Of a DNA stretch of 64,000 nucleotides, positions 26,015 to 33,307 are shown one piece after another. The stretch comes from an uncultured Acetatifactor sp. Its GTDB lineage: Bacteria > Bacillota > Clostridia > Lachnospirales > Lachnospiraceae. The stretch spans positions 1 through 64,000 of the forward strand of contig CANQOL010000009.1 of assembly GCA_947625475.1 (NCBI GenBank). Reading direction: 5' to 3'. Each line of letters starts with the position of its first letter. Position 1 is the first letter of the stretch. The translations under genes were made by a program, and so were the position numbers. The notes beneath the pieces were generated by a model. That model worked only from the letters and a program-made list of their open reading frames with translations, was not told the origin of the DNA and did not search any database.

Positions 26015-27691
26015 TTGAACAGAAAAAAAGAGAATACGAGTGTATCCAAGCTGAAGATCATCCCTCTGGGGGGCTTGGAGCAGATTGGACTGAACATTAC
26101 TGCCTTCGAGTATGAGGACAGTATTGTTGTGGTGGACTGCGGTCTGGCATTCCCGGCGGACGATATGCTGGGGATCGACCTGGTCATACCGGATATCACC
26201 TACCTGAAGGACAATGCGGAGAAGGTGAAGGGGTTCGTGATCACCCACGGGCATGAGGACCATATCGGGGCCCTGCCCTATGTTTTAAAAGAGCTCAACG
26301 TGCCGGTGTACGCAACCCGGCTGACCATGGGCATTATAGAGAATAAGCTGAAGGAGCACGGGCTGGAGAAGGAGACCCGCCGAAAGGTCATGAAGTTTGG
26401 ACAGACCGTGAATCTGGGACAGTTCCGGATTGAGTTTATCAAGACCAACCACAGTATTGTGGACGCGGCGGCCCTGGCCATCTACTCCCCGGCGGGGACG
26501 GTGGTGCATACGGGGGACTTCAAGGTGGATTACACGCCGGTGTACGGGGACGCCATCGACCTGCAGCGCTTTGCGGAGATCGGCAGGAAGGGCGTGCTGG
26601 CGCTGATGTGCGATTCCACCAACGCGGAGCGCCCGGGCTTTACGCCCTCCGAGAGGACGGTAGGGCGGACCTTTGACACTCTGTTTGAGGAACACAGCAG
26701 CACCCGGATTTTTGTGGCGACCTTTGCCTCGAACGTGGACAGGGTGCAGCAGATCATCAACACTGCCTATAAGTTCGGCAGAAAGGTGGTGGTGGAGGGC
26801 CGGAGCATGGTCAACATTATCGACATTGCCTCCAGCCTGGGCTGCATCAACATCCCGAAAAACACATTGATCGACATCGACGAGCTGAAGAACTACCCGG
26901 ACGAGAAGCAGGTGATCATCACCACCGGCAGCCAGGGGGAGAGTATGGCGGCCTTAAGCCGCATGGCCAGCGATATGCACAAGAAGATTACCATCGGCCA
27001 CGGCGACACGGTGATTTTCTCATCCAATCCGATCCCGGGCAACGAGAAGGCGGTCACCAAGGTGATCAACGAGCTGCTCCGCAAGGGTGCGGATGTGATC
27101 TTCCAGGATACGCATGTGTCGGGCCACGCATGCCAGGAGGAAATCAAGCTGATCTACACTCTGGTGCATCCCAGGTATGCGGTGCCCGTCCACGGGGAAT
27201 ACAAGCACCTGATGGCCCAGTCCAAGATTGCAGAGAATCTCGGCATCAGCAAGGACAATATTTTCATCCTGTCCTCCGGGGATGTGCTGGAACTGGATGA
27301 AAGGGGCGCAGGTGTGACCGGCAGGGTGCCCGTGGGATCCATTCTGGTGGACGGCCTGGGCGTGGGAGACGTGGGCAATGTGGTGCTGCGGGATCGGCAG
27401 CATCTGGCCGAGGACGGCATCCTGATCGTGGTCATGTCCCTGGATAAGTACACGGGACTTTTGGCGGCGGGACCGGATATCGTGTCCAGGGGCTTTGTGT
27501 ATGTGCGTGAGTCGGACGCTCTCATGGAGGAGGCCCGCCAGGTGGTGGACAGCGCGGTCACAGGCCTGCTGGACCGGGGCATCAGCGACTGGGGCAAGAT
27601 TAAGGCCGTTACCAAGGATGCGCTGAGCGAATACGTATGGAAGAAGACCAAGAGACGTCCTATGATCCTTCCGATCATCATGGAGGTCTAG
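26015..27691 (+). CDS. rnjA: Ribonuclease J
   Basis: A 558-residue metallo-beta-lactamase/beta-CASP nuclease with 5'-exo and endo activity for mRNA decay and rRNA maturation. Zinc motif THGHEDHIGALPYV, further MBL motifs VHTGDFKVD and MCDSTNAERPG, and beta-CASP motifs TTGSQGE and HVSGHA. The start codon is TTG at 26015, with TGGAGG at 26001-26006 placing it well. Length is close to B. subtilis RNase J1 (555). Preceded by ~100 bp with no strong promoter recognised. Confidence 0.96.
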   Translation: MNRKKENTSVSKLKIIPLGGLEQIGLNITAFEYEDSIVVVDCGLAFPADDMLGIDLVIPDITYLKDNAEKVKGFVITHGHEDHIGALPYVLKELNVPVYATRLTMGIIENKLKEHGLEKETRRKVMKFGQTVNLGQFRIEFIKTNHSIVDAAALAIYSPAGTVVHTGDFKVDYTPVYGDAIDLQRFAEIGRKGVLALMCDSTNAERPGFTPSERTVGRTFDTLFEEHSSTRIFVATFASNVDRVQQIINTAYKFGRKVVVEGRSMVNIIDIASSLGCINIPKNTLIDIDELKNYPDEKQVIITTGSQGESMAALSRMASDMHKKITIGHGDTVIFSSNPIPGNEKAVTKVINELLRKGADVIFQDTHVSGHACQEEIKLIYTLVHPRYAVPVHGEYKHLMAQSKIAENLGISKDNIFILSSGDVLELDERGAGVTGRVPVGSILVDGLGVGDVGNVVLRDRQHLAEDGILIVVMSLDKYTGLLAAGPDIVSRGFVYVRESDALMEEARQVVDSAVTGLLDRGISDWGKIKAVTKDALSEYVWKKTKRRPMILPIIMEV

Positions 27692-27716
27692 GACGGGGAT
27701 AAGGAACGGGAGAGAA

Positions 27717-28040
27717 ATGGAAGCGGAGATGGAGCTGGCCCTGCAGGCCTATGTGGAACAGATCAAGCGGTCAGGGGAGTATATCAGGTATGCCGCGGAG
27801 AGGGACAAGGTGAAGCAGTTCCCTGATCTGAAGGCCCAGATAGACGCCTACCGGATGGAAAATTTTGAACTGCAGAACAGCCCGGAGACAGCCATTGAAG
27901 AGATTGAGCGCTTTGAGAAGGAGTACGCCGGCTTTCGGGAAAATCCTCTGGTGGCGGATTTCCTGGCGGCGGAGCTGGCCTTCTGCCGCATGATGCAGGA
28001 AATCAACAGCCGTGTGATGGCCCAGCTGGATTTCGAGTGA
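27717..28040 (+). CDS. YlbF/YmcA-family protein
   Basis: A 107-residue all-helical, highly charged protein of the YlbF family (Com_YlbF). The sequence has KQFPDLKAQIDAYRMENFELQNSPE and LVADFLAAELAFCRMMQEIN, typical of the domain. In B. subtilis YlbF, YmcA and YaaT form a complex that works with RNase Y in mRNA maturation. Its position directly after RNase J fits an RNA-metabolism role by inference. 26 bp downstream of rnj. Confidence 0.85.
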   Translation: MEAEMELALQAYVEQIKRSGEYIRYAAERDKVKQFPDLKAQIDAYRMENFELQNSPETAIEEIERFEKEYAGFRENPLVADFLAAELAFCRMMQEINSRVMAQLDFE

Positions 28041-28067
28041 TCCTTTGGGAAGGGAGGGTGGTGTGAG

Positions 28068-28463
28068 ATGAGTATAAAGGGTGTTCTGGGCGCCGTCTGC
28101 GGCACGGTATTCAAGGTCGTAGTGGCTGCCGCGGCCATTATGCTGATCTATAGGGGAGCCGTCATGGCTTACGATTACGGCTACCGGATTTTTGAAGAGC
28201 CGCCTGTGACGACCGGGGAGGGCCGGACGGTGGCCGTCACGATCCCGGAGGATATGTCCGCCCAGGAGATGGGAGAGCTGTTTTTGGGAAAGGGCCTGAT
28301 TCGGGACGACAAGCTCTTTATCCTGCAGTATTATCTCTCGGAGTATCGGGAGGATATCCACCCGGGCACATTTGACCTGAGCACCTCCATGACGGTGGAA
28401 GAGATGATGGAGCAGATGACCCTGGGCGGGGCCTCTGAGGAAATCCCCGGGGAGACTCCCTAG
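28068..28463 (+). CDS. Short MltG/YceG-like membrane protein
   Basis: A 131-residue protein with one N-terminal TM helix (VFKVVVAAAAIMLIYRGAVMAY) and an extracytoplasmic LysM-like domain (VAVTIPEDMSAQEMGELFLGKGLIRDDKLFILQYYL...IHPGTFDLSTSMTVEEMMEQM). This is the N-terminal part of MltG endolytic transglycosylases (usually ~330-380 residues). The catalytic domain with its essential Glu is missing, and no frameshifted remainder follows, so it seems a stable short form. Possibly a glycan-binding or regulatory relative; enzymatic activity is unlikely. Confidence 0.75.
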   Translation: MSIKGVLGAVCGTVFKVVVAAAAIMLIYRGAVMAYDYGYRIFEEPPVTTGEGRTVAVTIPEDMSAQEMGELFLGKGLIRDDKLFILQYYLSEYREDIHPGTFDLSTSMTVEEMMEQMTLGGASEEIPGETP

Positions 28464-28502
28464 GAGGGCTTTTGGGATTGCCCTGGCCAAGGCGGAGAGA
28501 AT

Positions 28503-29168
28503 ATGGACATAGATGAGAGAATGATTGCCTTTATTGACTCGTTTGATAAAGGCAATCCGGCTTTTTTGAACCGGCTGGAGCGCTGCGCCAGGGAGGCGGG
28601 GGTGCCTGTGGTGCGGCCCCAGATGCAGAGCCTGCTGAAGTTCCTGCTGGCCGCCCTGAGACCTCTGCGGATCCTGGAGGTGGGGACGGCCGTCGGCTTT
28701 TCGGCCCTGCTCATGAGCGAGTTCGGGCCCGGGGACTGCCGGATCACTACCTTGGAAAAGGATGAAGAGCGCGCCGCCCAGGCCCGGGAAAATTTTGCCG
28801 GGGCGGGAAGGACAGAGCGGATCACTCTCCTGGAGGGGGACGCGGCGGAGCTGCTAGGGACCCTGGAGGGTCCCTTTGACCTGATTTTTATGGATGCGGC
28901 CAAGGGACAGTATCTGCATTTCCTGCCCGAGGTTCTGCGGCTTTTGCCGGAGGGAGGGATCCTGGTCAGCGACAATGTGCTGCAGGAGGGGGATGTGGTG
29001 CAGTCCCGGTTTGCGGTGAACCGCCGGGACCGGACCATCCACGCCCGTATGAGGGAATATCTCTTTGAACTCACCCATCATCCCCGGCTGCAGACTTGTA
29101 TTCTGCCGTCAGGGGACGGGGCGGCCCTGAGCGTGAAGCTGGGGGAGCCTGCGGAGACGGGGGAGTGA
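28503..29168 (+). CDS. trmR: tRNA 5-hydroxyuridine methyltransferase (TrmR-like)
   Basis: A 221-residue SAM-dependent O-methyltransferase (family 3). Motifs are LRILEVGTAVGFSALLMSE (SAM-binding), DLIFMDAAKGQYLHFLPEVL (metal-binding Asp) and GGILVSDNVLQEG. B. subtilis TrmR (YrrM) methylates 5-hydroxyuridine in the tRNA wobble position to mo5U. It stands next to the U32-family TrhP protein here as yrrM stands next to yrrN/yrrO there, which supports the specific call. Confidence 0.85.
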   Translation: MDIDERMIAFIDSFDKGNPAFLNRLERCAREAGVPVVRPQMQSLLKFLLAALRPLRILEVGTAVGFSALLMSEFGPGDCRITTLEKDEERAAQARENFAGAGRTERITLLEGDAAELLGTLEGPFDLIFMDAAKGQYLHFLPEVLRLLPEGGILVSDNVLQEGDVVQSRFAVNRRDRTIHARMREYLFELTHHPRLQTCILPSGDGAALSVKLGEPAETGE

Positions 29169-29274
29169 GTCCCCGGGAGAGCGAGTCCCCGGGAGCGGGG
29201 GCCTGCAGAGGCGGGAGAGCGAGTTCCCGGGAAGCGGAGTCCTGCGGGGACGGGAGAGTGAGTCCCCGGGGAGA
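29158..29274 (+). repeat. GC-rich degenerate tandem repeat between trmR and trhP
   Basis: Four or five imperfect copies of a block containing GGGAGAGCGAGTCCCCGGGA, with internal CCCGGG palindromes. They overlap the trmR stop region and run up to the trhP ribosome site. In frame they would read as a low-complexity extension of trhP, but the ribosome site just before 29285 argues against that. Confidence 0.7.
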
Positions 29275-29284
29275 GGGAGGCACT

Positions 29285-30589
29285 ATGGAGAGAAGGAGAC
29301 CGGAGCTCTTGGTCCCGGCCAGCAGCCTGGAGGTGTTAAAGACCGCTGTGGTCTTCGGGGCGGATGCGGTATACATCGGAGGGGAGGCTTTCAGCCTGCG
29401 GGCCAAGGCCAAAAATTTCACTTTGAGGGAGATGGCGGAGGGGATTGCCTTTGCCCACAACAGAGGGGTGAAGGTCTATGTGACCGCCAATATCCTGGCC
29501 CATGACCGGGACCTGAAGGAGGCGGAGGAATATTTCGTCAGCCTGCGGGATATGGAGCCGGAGAGGGCGGACGCTCTGATCCTGTCGGATCCGGGTATGT
29601 TTGACCTGGCAAGGAGAGTCTGGCCCCAGGTGCCGATCCACATTTCCACCCAGGCCAACAATACCAACGCGGGCACCTGTCTGTTCTGGCACCGCATGGG
29701 GGCCTGCCGGGTGGTCTGCGCCAGGGAACTGACCCTGGAGGAAATCCGGGAGATCCGCAGCCGGCTGCCCCGGGATATGGAGCTGGAGTGCTTTGTCCAC
29801 GGGGCCATGTGCGTCTCCTACTCCGGGAGATGCCTGCTGAGCAGCTATTTCGCGGGCCGGGACGCCAATCAGGGCTTCTGCACCCATCCCTGCCGGTGGA
29901 AGTACGCGGTGATGGAGGAGACGAGACCCGGGGAGTATCTGCCGGTGGAAGAAAACGAGAGGGGGACCTTCCTGTTCAGCTCCCGGGATCTGTGTATGAT
30001 CGAGCACATCCCGGAGCTTTTGGAGGCGGGGATTGACAGCTTTAAGATCGAGGGGCGCATGAAGAACGCTCTGTATGTGGCGGTGACGGCCCGCACCTAC
30101 CGGAGAGCGCTGGACGACTGCCTTAGGTCGCAGCAGGAGTACCGGGCCAACATGGGCTGGTATCGGGCTCAGATCGCCAGGTGTACCCACCGGCCCTTTT
30201 CCACGGGCTTTTATTTCGGGAAGCCCTCACAGGACTGCCAGGGGGAGGACGGGGAGGCATATGTAAAGGAAGCCGTTTATCTGGGGCTCATAGAGGAGGT
30301 CTGCCCGGCAGCCGCCCTTTTTGCACAGGGGCAGGAGGGGCAGAGGGCGCCCGCGGATGGAGAGCGCCTGCTGGCGCGCATCGAACAGAAGAACAAGTTC
30401 TGCGTGGGGGAGAGTGTGGAGATCATGAAGCCGGACGGGAGCAATGTGACGGCCCTTGTGCGGGCCATGTACACAGGGGAGCTTGCCGCGGTGGACAGCT
30501 GTCCCCATCCCAGGGAGAGAATCTGGCTGGAGCTGGACCCGCCGCCCCAGGTCTACGATCTGCTGCGGACACAGAGCGGGGAGGGGTGA
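29285..30589 (+). CDS. trhP: U32 peptidase-family tRNA hydroxylation protein (TrhP-like)
   Basis: A 434-residue U32-family protein. It begins PELLVPASSLEVLKTAVVFGADAVYIGG and has the family signature ECFVHGAMCVSYSGRCLLS, with further cysteines (GFCTHPCRWKY) consistent with an iron-sulfur site. In E. coli and B. subtilis TrhP proteins hydroxylate tRNA U34 (ho5U) using prephenate; TrmR then methylates it. B. subtilis has paired yrrN/yrrO; only one copy is here. The start at 29285 follows GGGAGG. The upstream in-frame extension is a repeat-derived read-through and was rejected. Confidence 0.88.
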   Translation: MERRRPELLVPASSLEVLKTAVVFGADAVYIGGEAFSLRAKAKNFTLREMAEGIAFAHNRGVKVYVTANILAHDRDLKEAEEYFVSLRDMEPERADALILSDPGMFDLARRVWPQVPIHISTQANNTNAGTCLFWHRMGACRVVCARELTLEEIREIRSRLPRDMELECFVHGAMCVSYSGRCLLSSYFAGRDANQGFCTHPCRWKYAVMEETRPGEYLPVEENERGTFLFSSRDLCMIEHIPELLEAGIDSFKIEGRMKNALYVAVTARTYRRALDDCLRSQQEYRANMGWYRAQIARCTHRPFSTGFYFGKPSQDCQGEDGEAYVKEAVYLGLIEEVCPAAALFAQGQEGQRAPADGERLLARIEQKNKFCVGESVEIMKPDGSNVTALVRAMYTGELAAVDSCPHPRERIWLELDPPPQVYDLLRTQSGEG

Positions 30590-30602
30590 CCTGGGACCCC
30601 CG

Positions 30603-30658
30603 GGGCCCGTCCCTTTGTACAATATACACAGGGGATGGGGCCCGGCAGCCCGTTTTTC
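30603..30658 (+). terminator. Probable terminator after trhP
   Basis: GGGCCC arms with inner TCCC/GGGA pairing span 30603-30642. A second small stem GGGC / GCCC follows and then GTTTTT. The T run is set off from the large hairpin. Confidence 0.45.
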
Positions 30659-30688
30659 CCAAAAAAGTGGAGAAAAAAATTTTGGGTA

Positions 30689-30717
30689 TTGCAATTTGGC
30701 CTCATTTGAGTTATTTT
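30689..30717 (+). promoter_or_regulatory. Probable promoter of glutamine synthetase III
   Basis: -35 TTGCAA (30689-30694), 17-bp spacer, -10 TATTTT (30712-30717). A start near 30724 would give a ~135-nt leader that contains the terminator at 30769-30809. Confidence 0.6.
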
Positions 30718-30768
30718 ATAAAAAACGAAGTACATAGGCTGCTTCCGCATACGTGTCTAAGAACAAAG

Positions 30769-30809
30769 ATGTTCCAACAGTAAGGGTTTACTTTGGGACG
30801 TTTTTTTTT
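30769..30809 (+). terminator. Intrinsic terminator in the glutamine synthetase leader
   Basis: An 8-bp outer stem (ATGTTCCA / TGGGACGT with G-U pairs) encloses a 5-bp inner stem (AGTAA / TTACT, loop GGGT), followed by a run of nine T (30801-30809). It ends 50 nt before the glnN start. The flank ACAAAGATG before the stem resembles GCAAAGGCG before the amt leader stem. Confidence 0.75.
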
Positions 30810-30858
30810 AGCAGTGAGGACTTCGGATGCGAATCTATCTAAAGAAAGGAAGTTGGAT

Positions 30859-32970
30859 ATGAGCGAGTTGTTGAACGTGGAAGACATCTTTGCCAGCAAG
30901 GTATTTACCCTGGGCAAGATGAAGGAAAGACTCCCCAAGGGAGTGTTCAAGGAAGTGAAGAAGGTCATGGAGCAGGGCGGCGAGCTGTCTTTGGCTGCCG
31001 CGGATGTGGTGGCTAAGGCCATGAAGGACTGGGCCGTGGAGAACGGGGCCACCCATTACACCCACTGGTTCCAGCCGCTGACCGGCATCACGGCGGAGAA
31101 GCATGACGCTTTTGTGACCCATCCCGATGCGGAGGGCAGAATGCTCATGGAGTTCTCCGGCAAGGAGCTCATCAAGGGCGAGCCCGACGCTTCCTCCTTC
31201 CCCTCCGGCGGCCTGAGAGCCACCTTTGAGGCAAGAGGCTACACCGCCTGGGATATTACATCCCCCGCCTTCCTGAAGGAGGACGCCACAGGCGTGATCC
31301 TGTGCATCCCCACCGCGTTCTGCTCCTACAAGGGGGAGGCTCTGGACAAAAAGACGCCGCTGCTGCGCTCCATGGAGGCCGTGAGCCAGCAGGCCCTGAG
31401 GATTGTCCGGCTCTTTGGCAACACCGAGGCCACCAAGGTGGTGGCCAGCGTAGGGCCCGAGCAGGAGTATTTCCTGGTGGACAGACAGAAGTATCTCCAG
31501 AGAAAGGATTTGATTTTCGCAGGCCGCACCCTTTTCGGAGCGCCCGCTCCCAAGGGACAGGAGCTGGAGGATCACTACTTCGGAACCATCCGGGAGCGCA
31601 TCGGCGCCTATATGAAGGATCTGAACGTGGAGCTTTGGAAGCTGGGCGTCACCGCCAAGACCCAGCACAACGAGGTGGCCCCCGCCCAGCATGAGCTGGC
31701 GCCCATCTATGAGACCGCCAACATCGCGGTGGACCACAACCAGCTGGTGATGGAGACCATGAAGAAGGTGGCGGGCCGCCACGGCATGACCTGCCTGCTG
31801 CACGAAAAGCCCTTCGCAGGCGTGAACGGCTCCGGCAAGCACAATAACTGGTCCCTGGGAACCGACAACGGAGTCAATCTCCTGGATCCCGGCGACACCC
31901 CCAACGAGAATATTCAGTTCCTGCTGGTGCTGGCATGTATCCTGAAGGCAGTGGATACCCACGCGGATCTGCTGCGCCAGAGCGCCTCTGACGTGGGCAA
32001 CGACCACAGGCTGGGAGCCAACGAGGCGCCTCCCGCTATCATCTCCGTGTTCCTGGGCGAGCAGCTGGAGGATGTGGTGAAGCAGCTGGTGGAGACCGGC
32101 CAGGCCGAGCACTCCATCCAGGGCGGCAAGCTCATGACCGGCGTGTCCACCCTGCCCGATCTGGTGAAGGACGCCACGGACCGGAACAGGACCTCGCCCT
32201 TCGCCTTTACCGGCAACAAATTTGAGTTCCGTATGGTGGGCTCCGCGGATTCCATCGCAAGCCCCAACACCACCCTGAACGCCATTGTGGCGGAGGCATT
32301 CTGCGAGGCGGCGGACGTGCTGGAGAAGGCGGAGAACTTCGATGCGGCGGTCCATGATCTGATCAAGGAGTACCTGACCGAGCATCAGCGGATTATCTTC
32401 AACGGCAACGGCTACGCTGAGGAGTGGGTAAAGGAGGCCGAGAGACGGGGGCTGCCCAATATCAAGTCCATGGTGGAGGCTGTGGAGACCCTGACTACCG
32501 ACAAGGCCATCGCCCTCTTCGAGAAGTTCGGCATCTTCACCAAGGCCGAGCTGGAGTCCCGGGCGGAGGTGCTCTATGAGACCTATTCCAAGACCATCAA
32601 CATCGAGGCCCTGACCATGCTGGATATGGCCAAGAAGGAGATCCTTCCCGCTGTGATCCGCTATACCAAGACCGTGGCGGACACGGTTCTGGCGGTAAAG
32701 GAGGCGGGCGCCGATGCGTCGGTGCAGGAGGACCTGCTGAAGGCCGTTTCCGGGAAGCTGGCCGAGGCGAGAGCCGCTCTTCTGAAGCTGGAGGAGGTGG
32801 AGAACGCCGCCGGGTCCATCGAGAGCCAGAAGGAGCTTGCCTTCTATTATAAGGACGTGGTGCGTAAGGCCATGGATGAGCTGAGAGCGCCGGTGGATGC
32901 GCTGGAGATGCTGGTCGACAAGAAGGTGTGGCCTTTCCCCACCTACGGAGACCTGATTTTCGAGGTATAA
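30859..32970 (+). CDS. glnN: Glutamine synthetase, class III (GSIII)
   Basis: A 703-residue GSIII enzyme making glutamine from glutamate, ammonia and ATP. Recognised by the GSIII-type N-terminal block [26 protein letters not shown] and catalytic motifs [53 protein letters not shown] and [19 protein letters not shown]. Length ~700 fits GSIII rather than GlnA (~440-470). The start MSELLNVED at 30859 has AAAGGA upstream; a longer start at 30793 lies within the terminator hairpin. Regulation by leader attenuation is inferred. A tRNA-Gln gene follows. Confidence 0.96.
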   Translation: MSELLNVEDIFASKVFTLGKMKERLPKGVFKEVKKVMEQGGELSLAAADVVAKAMKDWAVENGATHYTHWFQPLTGITAEKHDAFVTHPDAEGRMLMEFSGKELIKGEPDASSFPSGGLRATFEARGYTAWDITSPAFLKEDATGVILCIPTAFCSYKGEALDKKTPLLRSMEAVSQQALRIVRLFGNTEATKVVASVGPEQEYFLVDRQKYLQRKDLIFAGRTLFGAPAPKGQELEDHYFGTIRERIGAYMKDLNVELWKLGVTAKTQHNEVAPAQHELAPIYETANIAVDHNQLVMETMKKVAGRHGMTCLLHEKPFAGVNGSGKHNNWSLGTDNGVNLLDPGDTPNENIQFLLVLACILKAVDTHADLLRQSASDVGNDHRLGANEAPPAIISVFLGEQLEDVVKQLVETGQAEHSIQGGKLMTGVSTLPDLVKDATDRNRTSPFAFTGNKFEFRMVGSADSIASPNTTLNAIVAEAFCEAADVLEKAENFDAAVHDLIKEYLTEHQRIIFNGNGYAEEWVKEAERRGLPNIKSMVEAVETLTTDKAIALFEKFGIFTKAELESRAEVLYETYSKTINIEALTMLDMAKKEILPAVIRYTKTVADTVLAVKEAGADASVQEDLLKAVSGKLAEARAALLKLEEVENAAGSIESQKELAFYYKDVVRKAMDELRAPVDALEMLVDKKVWPFPTYGDLIFEV

Positions 32971-32976
32971 GACACA

Positions 32977-33012
32977 TAAAGGGGCAGGAGGGATTTCCCC
33001 CTGCCCCTTATA
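32977..33012 (+). terminator. Terminator after glnN
   Basis: An ~11-bp GC stem TAAGGGGCAGG / CCTGCCCCTTA with a short loop. The T tract after it is weak (ATTTTAAATT some 10 nt on). Confidence 0.65.
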
Positions 33013-33034
33013 GGGAAAAATTTTAAATTAGGTA

Positions 33035-33063
33035 TTGCAAAACGGAAAATCTTCGTGTATAAT
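33035..33063 (+). promoter_or_regulatory. Promoter of tRNA-Gln
   Basis: -35 TTGCAA (33035-33040), 17-bp spacer, perfect -10 TATAAT (33058-33063), 40 bp upstream of the tRNA. Confidence 0.8.
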
Positions 33064-33102
33064 CGTTCAAGTAGCTGCAGATAATACAGCTCGGTACAGT
33101 AT

Positions 33103-33175
33103 AGCGCTATAGCCAAACGGTAAGGCAGCGGACTCTGACTCCGTCATTTTCAAGGTTCGAATCCTTGTAGCGCTG
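33103..33175 (+). tRNA. tRNA-Gln, anticodon CTG
   Basis: A 73-nt cloverleaf. Acceptor arms are AGCGCTA and TAGCGCT with discriminator G. The D-loop is AGCCAAACGGTAAGGC, the anticodon loop CTCTGAC gives anticodon CTG, and the T arm contains GGTTCGAATCC. CCA is not encoded. It reads the CAG codon. It is a single-gene unit with its own promoter and terminator, immediately after glutamine synthetase. Confidence 0.95.
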
Positions 33176-33179
33176 GAAG

Positions 33180-33217
33180 GACCTCCCCAGGGACCAGATT
33201 CCGGGAGGTCTTTTTTT
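33180..33217 (+). terminator. Terminator after tRNA-Gln
   Basis: GACCTCCC (33180-33187) pairs with GGGAGGTC (33203-33210), followed by seven T. Confidence 0.9.
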
Positions 33218-33307
33218 GCGCGCTCCGTGTCTTTTTGAGAGGGAGGCATCACATCTCTCCCCTTTTTTCATATTTTAAGGATAAATCACCCAAAAAGGAA
33301 CAGAAGT

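Noticed and set aside
29096..29284. Extended N-terminus of the U32 protein
   Set aside because: It would be encoded by the GC-rich repeat array and the trmR 3' end; a ribosome site just before 29285 and the family start fit the shorter protein.
30793..30858. Longer start for glutamine synthetase
   Set aside because: The extra codons fall in and just after the leader terminator and lack a ribosome site; the start at 30859 has AAAGGA 8 nt upstream.
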